From Clostridium sp. AM34-11AC (GTDB lineage: Bacteria > Bacillota > Clostridia > Lachnospirales > Lachnospiraceae): DNA of 59,363 nucleotides. The notes beneath the pieces are model-generated. The model made no database searches. It worked only from the letters and a program-made list of their open reading frames with translations, and was not told the DNA's origin. Location: the NCBI RefSeq assembly GCF_003435375.1, contig NZ_QWGL01000014.1, positions 1-59,363 on the forward strand, given 5' to 3'. This document shows positions 1-7,849 of the stretch, piece by piece; within the stretch, counting starts at the first letter, position 1; each line of letters opens with the position of its first letter. The position numbers were made by a program, and so were the translations under genes.

Positions 1-317
1 GAGGGGTAGGGGAGTTGAATAGGCGAAGCCTATTTTTGATGGATTTTTGCTCGTGACTGTGAAGGTACTGAACAGTTACCTATTTGGAAGCTTTTGCGCT
101 TGATGCGCCAACTGGATGGTTGCGGTGAAGCCACAATTTAGTATGTTCCGGAGGGAGGATATGTATGGGAAGGGAGCAGATGCTGCCGTCTTAGATTTTA
201 GTGAGTCTAAGGTAGCGGAATCTAGTGCTTCTGGGAGAAATGGTCAGGAAAGACGTGAGAAGCTCCTGATAAACTGGCAAGGATGAAGATTAAGAAAAAA
301 GAAAGGGTATATGAGGT
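1..317 (+). promoter_or_regulatory. Candidate structured 5' leader of the ECF operon
   Basis: These 317 bases precede the ECF S-component gene and contain many short inverted repeats in direct succession: AATAGGC/GCCTATT (18-34), GCGC/GCGC (96-108), CTTAGA/TCTAAG (190-211) and GCTTCT/AGAAGC (227-263). Dense pairing like this is typical of a riboswitch or other structured leader, and ECF importers are often under riboswitch control. I could not match it to a known class: the cobalamin, TPP, THF and FMN signatures I know are not evident. A 41-codon ORF with a good ribosome-binding site overlaps its 3' half. The first hairpin, followed by a T-run, could instead be the terminator of a gene left of the window. 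Confidence 0.3.
161..286 (+). CDS. Possible 41-residue leader ORF
   Basis: An ATG at 161 is preceded by GGAGGGAGG at a suitable distance and opens a 41-codon frame that stops at 284-286, about 30 bases before the S-component gene. The peptide is hydrophilic, rich in Ser, Glu, Arg and Gly, has no membrane segment, and resembles nothing I recognise. It overlaps the hairpins of the candidate structured leader, so it is either a translated leader peptide or a chance frame in a non-coding RNA. Its only support is the ribosome-binding site. Confidence 0.25.
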   Translation: MYGKGADAAVLDFSESKVAESSASGRNGQERREKLLINWQG

Positions 318-920
318 ATGAAGAATTTATTTAAAACAAAGTTTGATGCGGCAGTGATCGTGCTGATCCCGGCCTGCATCGGTATCAATTATCTTGGAAA
401 GCTGTTTGCGAGTGTATTAAAACTTCCGTTATGGCTGGATTCTATCGGAACATGCATCGGTGGATGCCTTGGCGGTCCGATCATCGGCGCGATCTGCGGT
501 GCGGCGAACAACCTGATCTATGGTTTTTCCGCGGGAGATAATATTACGCTTATCTATGCATTGACAAGCTTAGGTATTGGAGCGGCAGTTGGAATCATGG
601 CCCGCCTTGGATTTATGAAATCATTCCCGAAGGCAATTCTTACAGCCTGTGCAGCCGGTCTTGCAGCGGTTGTGATCTCCACCCCGTTAAACGTATTATT
701 CTGGGGCGGTACTACTGGAAATGTATGGGGTGACGCTGTGTTCGCAGCAACTCAGGCGGCTTCCATGCCGGTATTTCTGGGATCTCTGTTAGATGAAGTT
801 GTTGTGGATGTTCCGGACAAACTGATCACTCTGATCGTTGTATTCTTTATTTTGAAGGGTCTTCCAAAGAAGCTTACAACGCTGTATGAGGCAAATTCCG
901 AGATCGAGACTCTGGACTAA
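318..920 (+). CDS. ECF transporter S component (substrate-binding membrane protein)
   Basis: A 200-residue, very hydrophobic protein with about five or six membrane segments and Gly/Ala-rich helix contacts (for example GTCIGGCLGGPIIGAICG), as in S components of energy-coupling-factor importers. These subunits bind a vitamin or metal in the membrane and hand it to the shared T/A module. It is followed directly by ecfT and the fused ATPase, so this is probably a dedicated (group I) system rather than an orphan S component. The ligand cannot be read from the sequence: there is no His-rich N-terminus as in Ni/Co types and no obvious ThiT, RibU or BioY signature. It uses the ATG at 318, behind a GAAAGGG at about 299-306. 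Confidence 0.85.
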   Translation: MKNLFKTKFDAAVIVLIPACIGINYLGKLFASVLKLPLWLDSIGTCIGGCLGGPIIGAICGAANNLIYGFSAGDNITLIYALTSLGIGAAVGIMARLGFMKSFPKAILTACAAGLAAVVISTPLNVLFWGGTTGNVWGDAVFAATQAASMPVFLGSLLDEVVVDVPDKLITLIVVFFILKGLPKKLTTLYEANSEIETLD

Positions 921-978
921 TCAGATTTAGAAAAGGAAATGCAGCTGTTCTTCGGAGCAGCTGCCGGGAAACAAATAT

Positions 979-1755
979 ATGAAAAGTATCAGCCTGTTTG
1001 TAGATAACGGGACATATCTGACGAAGGTGCATCCCTTTACAAAATTGATGTATATCGCTGCCGCCATCAGTATTCCGCTGATCACTGGAAAGCTTTGGAT
1101 GTTTGGTGTGTTTATCGCAGTCAGTCTCTGTGTTCTGGCCAGCGGAAAGATCCTGAAAAAGACGTTTCCGCTGATCGCTTTTTCTTTTACGATCCTTTTG
1201 ACGATTTTCCTGATCCATGGATTGTTCAACCAGAGAAACGAGAATGTGCTGTTTCTGATCGGCGGGCTGAAATTTTACAGAGAGGGCACACTTTACGCCC
1301 TCCATATCGGTTTAAACATTCTGAACATGCTGCTGTCCTTTGCGGTGTTCGTCCTCTCTACCAAGCCGTCTGAGTTTGTGGATGAGCTGGAGAAACGTGG
1401 GTTTTCACCGCGTTTCGGTTACATCGTGACATCCGTGTTCCAGATCATCCCGCAGATGATGGGAACTATGAATACGATCATGGACGCGCAGCGCAGCCGC
1501 GGACTGGAGACAGAAGGAAATCTGCGGACCCGTGCTAAGGCATTTTTACCGCTGATCTCCCCGGTGGTCATGAGTTCCCTGATCAATACCAGAGAGCGGG
1601 CGATCGCTCTGGAGGTGCGTGGATTCGGCGCAGGAAAAAAGAAAACCTGGCTGTCAGATCGGAAACGTCACAAGGGAGACCAGGAGATCACGATCTTACT
1701 GGGACTCTGCATTCTGGCAGCTATTGCATGGAGGATCGTTGTATGTCTGAGATAA
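979..1755 (+). CDS. ecfT: ECF transporter transmembrane component EcfT
   Basis: A 258-residue membrane protein with an N-terminal cluster of hydrophobic segments and two conserved coupling-helix motifs of the EcfT/CbiQ family: MDAQRSRGLE (about residues 170-180) and the later ALEVRGFGAGKKKTW. The short Ala-Arg-Gly (A-R-G) motifs in these helices dock into the ATPase pair. EcfT joins the S component to the EcfA ATPases and transmits ATP-driven movement. It starts 58 bases after the S-component stop and overlaps the ATPase gene by 13 bases, so the three genes are almost certainly one operon. Confidence 0.9.
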   Translation: MKSISLFVDNGTYLTKVHPFTKLMYIAAAISIPLITGKLWMFGVFIAVSLCVLASGKILKKTFPLIAFSFTILLTIFLIHGLFNQRNENVLFLIGGLKFYREGTLYALHIGLNILNMLLSFAVFVLSTKPSEFVDELEKRGFSPRFGYIVTSVFQIIPQMMGTMNTIMDAQRSRGLETEGNLRTRAKAFLPLISPVVMSSLINTRERAIALEVRGFGAGKKKTWLSDRKRHKGDQEITILLGLCILAAIAWRIVVCLR

Positions 1756-3443
1756 TCATTGAAAATTTACGATACCGCTATCCTCACGCGAAGAAACTGG
1801 CGCTGGATGGTTTGAACTTTTCAGTAGAAAAGGGAGAGTTTATCGGTATTATCGGAGAAAACGGAGCAGGAAAAAGCACGCTGAGCCAGGCGATTATGGG
1901 GCTTGTTCCGCAGTTTTACAAGGGAGCTTACGGCGGAAAAGTCATTGTGGACGGCATAGAGGCCGGAAAGACTCCGGTATCACAGCTCTGTGGTCATGTG
2001 GGTCTGGTGTTCCAGAATCCGTTTAACCAGCTGTCCGGAGCAAAGGACAATGTATATGAGGAAGTCGCTTTCGGAATGCAGAACCTGGGAATTCCGGCCG
2101 AAGAGATGAAGGAGCGGGTGGAGAACGCCCTGAAGCTCCTTGATATCTGGCAGTATCGCGATCGAAATCCGTTTGATCTGTCCGGAGGTCAGATGCAGCG
2201 TGTGGCGATCGCCAGCGTGCTGGTCATGCGGCCGGATGTCATGATCCTTGATGAACCGACTTCCCAGCTTGATCCGGAGGGAAGCGACGAGGTATTCCGG
2301 GCGGTTGAGACCCTGACGAATTCCGGTATCACGATCTTAATGATCGAGCAGAAGATCGAGAAACTGGCGGCTTACTGCGACCGCATTCTTCTTCTGCATG
2401 GTGGAAAGCAGATCGCGTTTGATACGCCGCAGAAGGTATTTTCCATGCCGGATCTTGCGGATTATGGGATTCAGGAACCGGCATTTACCCGGATCTGTAA
2501 GGCAGAACATGTGACTCTGCCGGATGGAACGTATCCGGTCACTGTGGAAGAGGCTGCCGGAGTGCTGAAAGAGAGACATGCGGGAAGAGCAGAGGCAAAA
2601 GGAGCTGCAAAGGCGGATAAAAAAAAGAATTCAGAAGTTTTAGGCGAGGAACAGTTCCTCATTAAGAATCTGGATTTTTCCTATCTTCCGGATGTGCCGG
2701 TCTTAAAGGCGTTGAACATGAGACTGGATAAGCGTCCGACGGCGATCATTGGCCAGAACGGAGCGGGAAAGACTACGTTGGTAAAGCTGTTGAAGGGACT
2801 GCTGAAGCCGGTATCCGGAAATATTTACTTCCGCGGCGAGGACATTTCTGGAAAAACGGTGGCGATGTTAGCTGGAAATGTTGGCTATGTGTTCCAGAAT
2901 CCGGATGATCAGATCTTCAAATACAATGTGATGGACGAGATCATGTTTGGTCCGATGAATATCGGGATGGATCCGAAACGCGCGGAGGAAGAGGCAAAGC
3001 GGGCGCTGGAGCTGACAGGGTTGTCGGGTAAGGAGAAGGAAAATCCTTATGACCTTGAGTTATATGAGCGGAAGATGACTGCGATCGCTTCGGTTCTTGC
3101 CATGGACACGGATGTTTTGATTTTAGATGAGCCGACGATCGCCCAGGACTGGAAGGGACGCCAGATCATTGGCGGTATTATCCGCAGCCTGTCGGAGAGA
3201 GGAAAGCTTGTGATCGCGATCCTTCACGATATGGATTTTGTGGCGGAGAATTTTGAGCGCGTGATCATTATGGCTCATGGACAGGTGCTGGCGGATGGAA
3301 CGGCCAGGGACGTGTTCATGCAGGATGAAGCGTTGAAAAAGGCAAGACTGCAGAAACCGTATATGATGCAGCTCGGTGAGGTACTGGGGTATGAGAGAGC
3401 GTATCTGACGGTGGATGAGATATTGAGAAATCAGGTGTCCTGA
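1743..3443 (+). CDS. ecfA: Fused ECF ATPase with two ABC domains (EcfA-EcfA')
   Basis: A single 566-residue polypeptide carrying two full ABC ATPase cassettes. Domain 1 has Walker A GENGAGKST, Q-loop FQNP, signature LSGGQMQRV and Walker B VMILDEPTSQLDPEG. Domain 2 has GQNGAGKTT, a second FQNP and VLILDEPT, but its signature region reads YDLELYERKMTAIAS instead of LSGGQ, so its signature is degenerate. Most ECF systems encode EcfA1 and EcfA2 separately; here both halves are fused with a charged Lys/Ala/Glu-rich linker. I start at the ATG at 1743, which has GGAGG nine bases upstream; an ATG at 1728 lies 5' of that site. Confidence 0.9.
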   Translation: MSEIIIENLRYRYPHAKKLALDGLNFSVEKGEFIGIIGENGAGKSTLSQAIMGLVPQFYKGAYGGKVIVDGIEAGKTPVSQLCGHVGLVFQNPFNQLSGAKDNVYEEVAFGMQNLGIPAEEMKERVENALKLLDIWQYRDRNPFDLSGGQMQRVAIASVLVMRPDVMILDEPTSQLDPEGSDEVFRAVETLTNSGITILMIEQKIEKLAAYCDRILLLHGGKQIAFDTPQKVFSMPDLADYGIQEPAFTRICKAEHVTLPDGTYPVTVEEAAGVLKERHAGRAEAKGAAKADKKKNSEVLGEEQFLIKNLDFSYLPDVPVLKALNMRLDKRPTAIIGQNGAGKTTLVKLLKGLLKPVSGNIYFRGEDISGKTVAMLAGNVGYVFQNPDDQIFKYNVMDEIMFGPMNIGMDPKRAEEEAKRALELTGLSGKEKENPYDLELYERKMTAIASVLAMDTDVLILDEPTIAQDWKGRQIIGGIIRSLSERGKLVIAILHDMDFVAENFERVIIMAHGQVLADGTARDVFMQDEALKKARLQKPYMMQLGEVLGYERAYLTVDEILRNQVS

Positions 3444-3452
3444 TTAAAGTGA

Positions 3453-3509
3453 AAAAGATGTGCAGATCATTGGCCCGGGGAAGATTTGAGCCGATGGGGC
3501 ACATCTTTT
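3453..3509 (+). terminator. Terminator after the ECF operon
   Basis: An 11-bp perfect stem, AAAAGATGTGC with GCACATCTTTT, encloses a long loop; the T-run is part of the distal arm. It lies 10 bases after the ATPase stop codon, where operon termination is expected. Confidence 0.7.
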
Positions 3510-3871
3510 ATCAGTTACAAAAATCATAAATATTTCGATCAGTTTACCATGTTGCTTTTGTTTTGTGATATACTGTTTTATATATTTTTTGGTCTCCGCT
3601 GCCGCTCTTCGTTCCACTACGGTCGGTTCAGAGCCAACGTCCCCTGGACGTTGTGAACCGGTCGGCACAGAGCAGAGGTCCGCCGGACCTCTTGTGGTCT
3701 TCGCTTCGCTACGGTCGGTGCAAAGCGGACATCCACCGGATGTCCTGCACCCTTGTATTTGTCCGTATCAGAGTTTGTAAACACCGGTGGGTTGATATAG
3801 CACAAGGGAAACAATAAGGGAAATTCACTTTTTACATCTGAGTTTACGGTAACGACAGGAGGAAAATTATT
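3510..3871 (+). repeat. Intergenic region with three diversified 35-nt hairpin modules
   Basis: No gene lies here. Three modules of identical architecture start at 3625, 3664 and 3717. Each is 35 nt: an outer 6-nt arm, the 4-nt spacer RAGC, an inner 8-nt arm, a 3-nt loop, then the matching 8-nt and 6-nt arms. The inner arms differ in sequence but stay perfectly paired: CAACGTCC/GGACGTTG, AGAGGTCC/GGACCTCT, GGACATCC/GGATGTCC. The outer arms also covary: GGTTCA/TGAACC, GGTGCA/TGCACC, with module 2 pairing over four bases only. Each module is preceded by CGGTC, and modules 1 and 3 also by a TTCG...CTACGGTC segment. This looks like an extragenic palindromic repeat family or a structured RNA. Confidence 0.6.
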
Positions 3872-4792
3872 ATGATCATCAAGAAGGATACATGTAAACT
3901 TGCATTGGTGCAGGCGGCACCAGTCATGTTTGATAAGGACAAATGTGTGGAGAAAATCATCACCCTGATCGGGGAGGCGGCCGCTAAGGGAGCGGAACTG
4001 ATCGTTTTTCCTGAACTTTTTATTCCGGGATACCCATATGGAATGACTTATGGATTTACCGTCGGAAGCCGCAGCAGGGCGGGAAGAGAGGACTGGAAGA
4101 CTTACTATGACAATTCGATCCTGGCGGATGGAGCGGAGATGCAGAGTATCGTTGATTGCGCGAAGGAACATTCGGTATATGTGAGTGTTGGGTATTCGGA
4201 GCGGGACGCTGTGACGGCGACACTTTATAATTCCAATATCATGATCGCACCAGACGGACAGACGATGAATCACAGAAAGCTGAAGCCTACCGGCAGCGAA
4301 CGTGTGATCTGGGGAGATGCGGATAAGGATTTCTTCCCGGTAATGGAGACGCCTTGGGGACCGATGGGTAATCTGATCTGCTGGGAGAGCTACATGCCGC
4401 TTGCGAGAGTGGCGCTTTACCAGAAGGGAGTTGCGCTCTATATTTCCCCGAATACGAATGACAATGAGGAGTGGCAGAATACGATCCGCCATATCGCCAT
4501 CGAGGGACACTGCTTCTTCATCAATGCGGATATGTACTTTACGAAGGATATGTACCCGAAGACCGCCAGCGGAGATGAGGAGATCGCGAAGATAAATGAT
4601 ATCGTGTGCCGGGGAGGAAGCTGCGTGATCGATCCTTACGGGCATGCGGTGAGTGAGACTGTGTGGGATAAAGAGGAGATCATCTACGCGGACCTCGACA
4701 TGCAGAAGGTCCCGGCGAGCCGGATGGAGCATGATGTCTGTGGACATTACGCGAGACCGGACGTGTTGAAATTGAGTGTGGAGGATAAATAA
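3872..4792 (+). CDS. Nitrilase (carbon-nitrogen hydrolase superfamily)
   Basis: A 306-residue cytoplasmic hydrolase with the Glu-Lys-Cys triad of the nitrilase superfamily: E48 in FPELFIPGYPYG, K136 in HRKLKPTG and C170 in LICWESYMPLAR. The CWE-S-YMP context is typical of true nitrilases (nitrile to carboxylate and ammonia) rather than of omega-amidases or carbamoyl-putrescine amidases; this comes from family knowledge, and the substrate is not known. The ATG follows AGGAGG at good spacing. Its stop overlaps by one base (TAATG) the start of the flavodoxin-like reductase gene, indicating translational coupling. Confidence 0.85.
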   Translation: MIIKKDTCKLALVQAAPVMFDKDKCVEKIITLIGEAAAKGAELIVFPELFIPGYPYGMTYGFTVGSRSRAGREDWKTYYDNSILADGAEMQSIVDCAKEHSVYVSVGYSERDAVTATLYNSNIMIAPDGQTMNHRKLKPTGSERVIWGDADKDFFPVMETPWGPMGNLICWESYMPLARVALYQKGVALYISPNTNDNEEWQNTIRHIAIEGHCFFINADMYFTKDMYPKTASGDEEIAKINDIVCRGGSCVIDPYGHAVSETVWDKEEIIYADLDMQKVPASRMEHDVCGHYARPDVLKLSVEDK

Positions 4793-5409
4793 TGAAAGTA
4801 TTGATGATCAATGGAAGCCCGCGGGCGAATGGAAATACATCGATCGCGTTGAATGAGATGAAGACGGTGTTTGAAAAAGAGGGAGTCGACGCGGAGATCG
4901 TGCAGGTCGGCAGTGAGGCGGTAAGAGGATGTATTGCCTGTAATCGATGCGCGGAGCTTGGGAAGTGTGTATTCGACGATGTGGTGAATAAGCTGGCGGT
5001 GAAGCTTTCGGAGGCTGATGGACTGGTGGTCGCAAGCCCTGTTTATTATGCGTCCGCAAATGCGACCCTCATCGCGGTTCTGGACCGGCTGTTTTATAGT
5101 ACATCCTTTGATAAGACAATGAAAGTCGGGGCGAGCGTTGTCTGTGCGAGACGCGGGGGATGTTCGGCGACTTTTGACGAGTTAAATAAGTATTTTACGA
5201 TCAGCAACATGCCGATCGCATCTAGTCAGTACTGGAACTCCATCCACGGGCGCGGACCGGGAGAAGCTGTGGGGGATGCGGAAGGTCTTCAGACGATGCG
5301 GGTTCTTGCGAGAAATATGACATTTCTCATGAAGAGCATTGAGCTTGGAAAAGAAAAGTATGGTCTTCCGGAGAAGGAAGAGGTCGTGCGGACGCATTTT
5401 ATCAGATAG
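4792..5409 (+). CDS. NADPH-dependent FMN reductase / flavodoxin-like iron-sulfur flavoprotein
   Basis: A 205-residue flavodoxin-fold protein. The N-terminal phosphate loop MINGSPRANGNTSIAL is the FMN-binding motif of the NADPH-dependent FMN reductase family. The segment RGCIACNRCAELGKC (about residues 43-57) is the Cys-rich region seen in Isf-type flavoproteins, which may carry an iron-sulfur cluster or act as redox thiols. PVYYASANA is the second FMN-contact loop. It is coupled to the nitrilase gene. A degraded second copy of this same N-terminus lies after the second nitrilase-family gene (about 8693), suggesting that nitrilase plus flavoprotein is a recurring unit in this genome. Confidence 0.85.
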   Translation: MKVLMINGSPRANGNTSIALNEMKTVFEKEGVDAEIVQVGSEAVRGCIACNRCAELGKCVFDDVVNKLAVKLSEADGLVVASPVYYASANATLIAVLDRLFYSTSFDKTMKVGASVVCARRGGCSATFDELNKYFTISNMPIASSQYWNSIHGRGPGEAVGDAEGLQTMRVLARNMTFLMKSIELGKEKYGLPEKEEVVRTHFIR

Positions 5410-5439
5410 AGAAGAATGATATTGGAAGGAAATTATGCG

Positions 5440-6027
5440 ATGAATCGGCAGAAACTGGTAAGTCAGATCAGCAGGTATGTGCCTTATAATGAGCAGGAAG
5501 AGGCGGATAAGGCTTTGATCTTAAACTGGATCGAGAAGAATGATGACGCGTTTCTTCGGGATAATGTGGTGGCGCACATGACGGCTTCGGCCTGGGTGGT
5601 GGATAAGGACAGGAGTAAAGTCCTTATGGTGTATCACAATATTTATCATTCCTGGTCATGGCTTGGCGGGCATGCGGATGGGGAGACAGATCTTCTGGCG
5701 GTTGCAATCCGGGAGGTGAAGGAAGAAGCAGGAATTTCCGATGTTAGGTCAGTGTCGGAGGAGATTTTTTCTCTGGAATCACTCACCGTTGACGGACATG
5801 TGAAAAAAGGACGGTATGTGTCCAGTCACCTGCATCTGAATGTGACGTATCTCCTGGAGGCGGATTCTGAGGAACAGGTGTCTGTGAAGGCGGATGAGAA
5901 CAGTGGGGTCGCTTGGTTTACGCCGGAGGAGGCGTTAAAGAAATCTACGGAGCCGTGGTTTGTGGAGCGGGTGTATGCGAAGCTGATTGAGAAGACACGG
6001 TCACAGAGTGAAGCAAAAATTGGATAG
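5440..6027 (+). CDS. NUDIX hydrolase
   Basis: A NUDIX-fold pyrophosphohydrolase of about 195 residues. The Nudix box is intact and follows the family pattern GX5EX7REUXEEXGU: it begins GHADGETD and continues to REVKEEAGI, giving the Mg-binding glutamates. It follows the reductase by only a few bases and is probably in the same transcript. Two starts are possible: an ATG at 5416 without a clear ribosome-binding site, and the ATG at 5440 preceded by GGAAGGAAA. I prefer 5440, where the protein begins MNRQKLVSQI. The substrate is unknown; similar clostridial proteins are annotated only as NUDIX domain proteins. Confidence 0.85.
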   Translation: MNRQKLVSQISRYVPYNEQEEADKALILNWIEKNDDAFLRDNVVAHMTASAWVVDKDRSKVLMVYHNIYHSWSWLGGHADGETDLLAVAIREVKEEAGISDVRSVSEEIFSLESLTVDGHVKKGRYVSSHLHLNVTYLLEADSEEQVSVKADENSGVAWFTPEEALKKSTEPWFVERVYAKLIEKTRSQSEAKIG

Positions 6028-6117
6028 GAGCTTTTTTGCGGTGACGGTCCTGATGGCGTGGATCGCTTGCATAGAGACAGTATTGACGGCATTTCGCGGG
6101 CAGGCAGCAGCTAAGAA

Positions 6118-6285
6118 ATGTTTAAGGATGTCACAGAGGGCAAGGTCGTAGATACATTCAAGGCGATGGTGGAAGCAATGTTTAAAGGTGCCGCAACAGC
6201 TAAGGGAGCACTTAGTATCACACCGGAGAAGGTGATCGTTACAACACCGGGTGCAGATAAAAAAAGAGCTGTAATTGGAAAGTAA
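6118..6285 (+). CDS. Hypothetical 55-residue ORF, possibly a 3' gene remnant
   Basis: A frame opening at the ATG at 6118, directly after an in-frame TAA, reads through 55 codons of sensible composition and ends two bases before a clear terminator hairpin. I do not recognise the protein; it has no signal peptide or membrane segment. There is no ribosome-binding site upstream of 6118, so it is more likely the surviving 3' end of a longer deleted gene than a complete small gene. The surrounding 3.5 kb is full of truncated genes. Confidence 0.35.
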   Translation: MFKDVTEGKVVDTFKAMVEAMFKGAATAKGALSITPEKVIVTTPGADKKRAVIGK

Positions 6286-6286
6286 A

Positions 6287-6322
6287 ACTCCTATCGGCGC
6301 AGCCGATACGGAGTGGATTTTT
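6287..6322 (+). terminator. Rho-independent terminator
   Basis: ACTCCTATCGGC pairs with GCCGATA(C)GGAGT around a three-base GCA loop, with one bulged C, followed by a T-rich tail (6316-6322). It is a strong terminator for the 6118 remnant and possibly for the NUDIX transcript. Confidence 0.75.
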
Positions 6323-6324
6323 GC

Positions 6325-6608
6325 ATGTAACTATGTTTATCGGTGGACTGGGTGTCCGGAAACTATCCGGAGCGTTTATACAAGGCTCTGATGAATTCTC
6401 CACGGTGCTGACTGTCTGGGATGGAGAGCGGCTTGTGGGGCTGACGCGGGTACTTGATGATACGGAGATGCTGGCGCAGATCCATTATGTGCTGGTAGAT
6501 CCGGAATATCAGGGACAGGGAATCGCCGGCAGGATGATCGAGTATATCAAGGATAAATTCCCAGCCGCGGCATCGCAAGGTTGCGGGTCGCGCATTGTTA
6601 AGCTGTAG
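6325..6608 (+). pseudogene. Frameshifted, C-terminally truncated GNAT acetyltransferase
   Basis: The core acetyl-CoA-binding segment is clear: LVGLTRVLDD then HYVLVDPEYQGQGIAGRMIE, the Q-x-x-G-x-A/G loop of GNAT enzymes. The N-terminal part (VDWVSGNYPERLYKALMNS) is in a different frame and joins the core at about 6405, so there is a frameshift. After IEYIKDKF the usual second half (YLYIEVMP..., FYxxxGF) is gone and replaced by unrelated sequence ending at 6608. The gene cannot make a functional enzyme. It lacks an obvious ribosome-binding site and lies right behind a terminator. Confidence 0.7.
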
Positions 6609-6728
6609 TTTGATTTTTGGGGCTGATATGATAGAATGTGGGTGACGACGGAAAGAGTCGGATATTGGAGAGAGTATTTTTTAGGAAAATTAAAGATTTA
6701 TTCAGGAGAGCTTTTAAAGGGGAAAATT

Positions 6729-7475
6729 ATGGCAAATTATAATGTTTATTTTAGTCCGACGGGCACGACAGAAAGAGTCGTAAAACATATGGGAGAAAGT
6801 TTTGGCAGTATGGAAAATATTGACCTGTCGAGACGGGATATGAAAAATCATGAAATGAAACAGGGGGATTTTTGTATTGTGGGAGTTCCGTCCTTCGGAG
6901 GACGTGTTCCGGGAATTGCGACCGAGAGACTTCGGAAAATGAAGGGTGACCGCACGCCGGCATTTTTACTGGTTACATATGGCGGAAGAGCGTATGAGGA
7001 TACTCTGGTGGAATTGAAGGATGTGCTTGAGGCTCAGGGCTTTGTATGTATTGGGGCTGCTGCGATTGTGGCGGAACATTCAATCGCCCATCAGATCGAA
7101 GCGGGGCGTCCGTCAGCGCAGGATTACGATGAACTTGATACGTTTGCAGCTGAGGTGAAGGAGCGCCTAAAGGGGAATGTCTGTCCGGTTGAGGTGCCGG
7201 GAAACAGGCCTTATAAGGAATACAAGGTTCTGCCGATGGACATCCAGGTGTCAGATGAATGTATGGGATGCGGAAACTGCGCGGAGAGCTGTCCGGTTGG
7301 AGCGATATCGTTTGAGGATCCGAAGATGACGAACGGAGAAGCCTGCATTTCATGTATGAGATGCGTGGAGATCTGTCCGCAGAGTGCCAGAAGCGGGAAT
7401 CTTGAAAAGGTCCAGATGATTTCGGAGAAACTGAAAATGATCTGTCAGCCGGATAAGGCGAATGAGTTTTTCTGA
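6729..7475 (+). CDS. EFR1-family flavodoxin-ferredoxin protein
   Basis: A 248-residue redox protein with two parts. The N-terminal flavodoxin domain begins NVYFSPTGTTERVV, an FMN phosphate loop, and has the SFGGRVPGIA loop. The C-terminal domain carries two 4Fe-4S ferredoxin motifs, CMGCGNCAESCPVGAI and CISCMRCVEICPQSAR. This arrangement is typical of clostridial EFR1 (anaerobic flavodoxin/ferredoxin) proteins that shuttle electrons between flavin and iron-sulfur partners. I chose the ATG at 6729 because AAAGGGG lies just upstream; a longer frame from 6636 has no such site. It looks intact although it sits between two broken acetyltransferase genes. Confidence 0.85.
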   Translation: MANYNVYFSPTGTTERVVKHMGESFGSMENIDLSRRDMKNHEMKQGDFCIVGVPSFGGRVPGIATERLRKMKGDRTPAFLLVTYGGRAYEDTLVELKDVLEAQGFVCIGAAAIVAEHSIAHQIEAGRPSAQDYDELDTFAAEVKERLKGNVCPVEVPGNRPYKEYKVLPMDIQVSDECMGCGNCAESCPVGAISFEDPKMTNGEACISCMRCVEICPQSARSGNLEKVQMISEKLKMICQPDKANEFF

Positions 7476-7500
7476 TTTAGAGATAGTTGGGAGAAATGTT

Positions 7501-7734
7501 TTGAAGATATATGAATTAAAGGAACGGACGCAATTTCTTCCGGGACCTGTTGAGGCCTGAGAGGACTCGGTCCGGGTGACGCATTTGTTTCTTTCGGATG
7601 CGGAGATTTTAAAGATCAAGGAGTATGTTCCGCAGGCGGTTGGATTTTATGAGCATATGGGATTTGAGACGCATAAGCGGACGGAACTTGATGAGGAGGG
7701 AAATCCGTATCCGTTGTTATACATGAGACGGTGA
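7501..7734 (+). pseudogene. GNAT acetyltransferase with internal deletion and stop
   Basis: Translated from 7501, the frame reads LKIYELKERTQFL, then a stop at 7558-7560, then SVRVTHLFLSDAEILKIKEYV, and then jumps straight to AVGFYEHMGFETHKRTE and ends NPYPLLYMRR. In intact relatives the THLFLSDAEI and VGFYEHMGF segments are separated by some 70-80 residues holding the acetyl-CoA-binding site. So the gene has lost its catalytic core and also carries a nonsense change. The junction lies in a PQA codon stretch (CCGCAGGC) that occurs on both sides in intact relatives, which suggests deletion by recombination between short repeats. Confidence 0.65.
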
Positions 7735-7849
7735 TGGAGAGCGGAACCGGTGAAATGTTTAGATAGGATATGTGATGCGGAAAAGAAAATAAAGTGGTGT
7801 AGATGAAAATATTTTGATCAAAACTGTACGAAAAATGTGGAGATCTGTT

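Noticed and set aside
1..317. Cobalamin or THF riboswitch
   Set aside because: The conserved boxes of these classes are not present; only part of GGTGAAGCC is reminiscent.
3590..3780. CRISPR array in the repeated hairpin region
   Set aside because: The copies vary in the stems, spacers of constant length are missing and there are only three units.
3616..4747. Long minus-strand frame across the nitrilase gene
   Set aside because: It lies fully opposite the nitrilase, which has clear family motifs and a ribosome-binding site; the minus-strand translation is His/Arg-rich without any recognisable domain.
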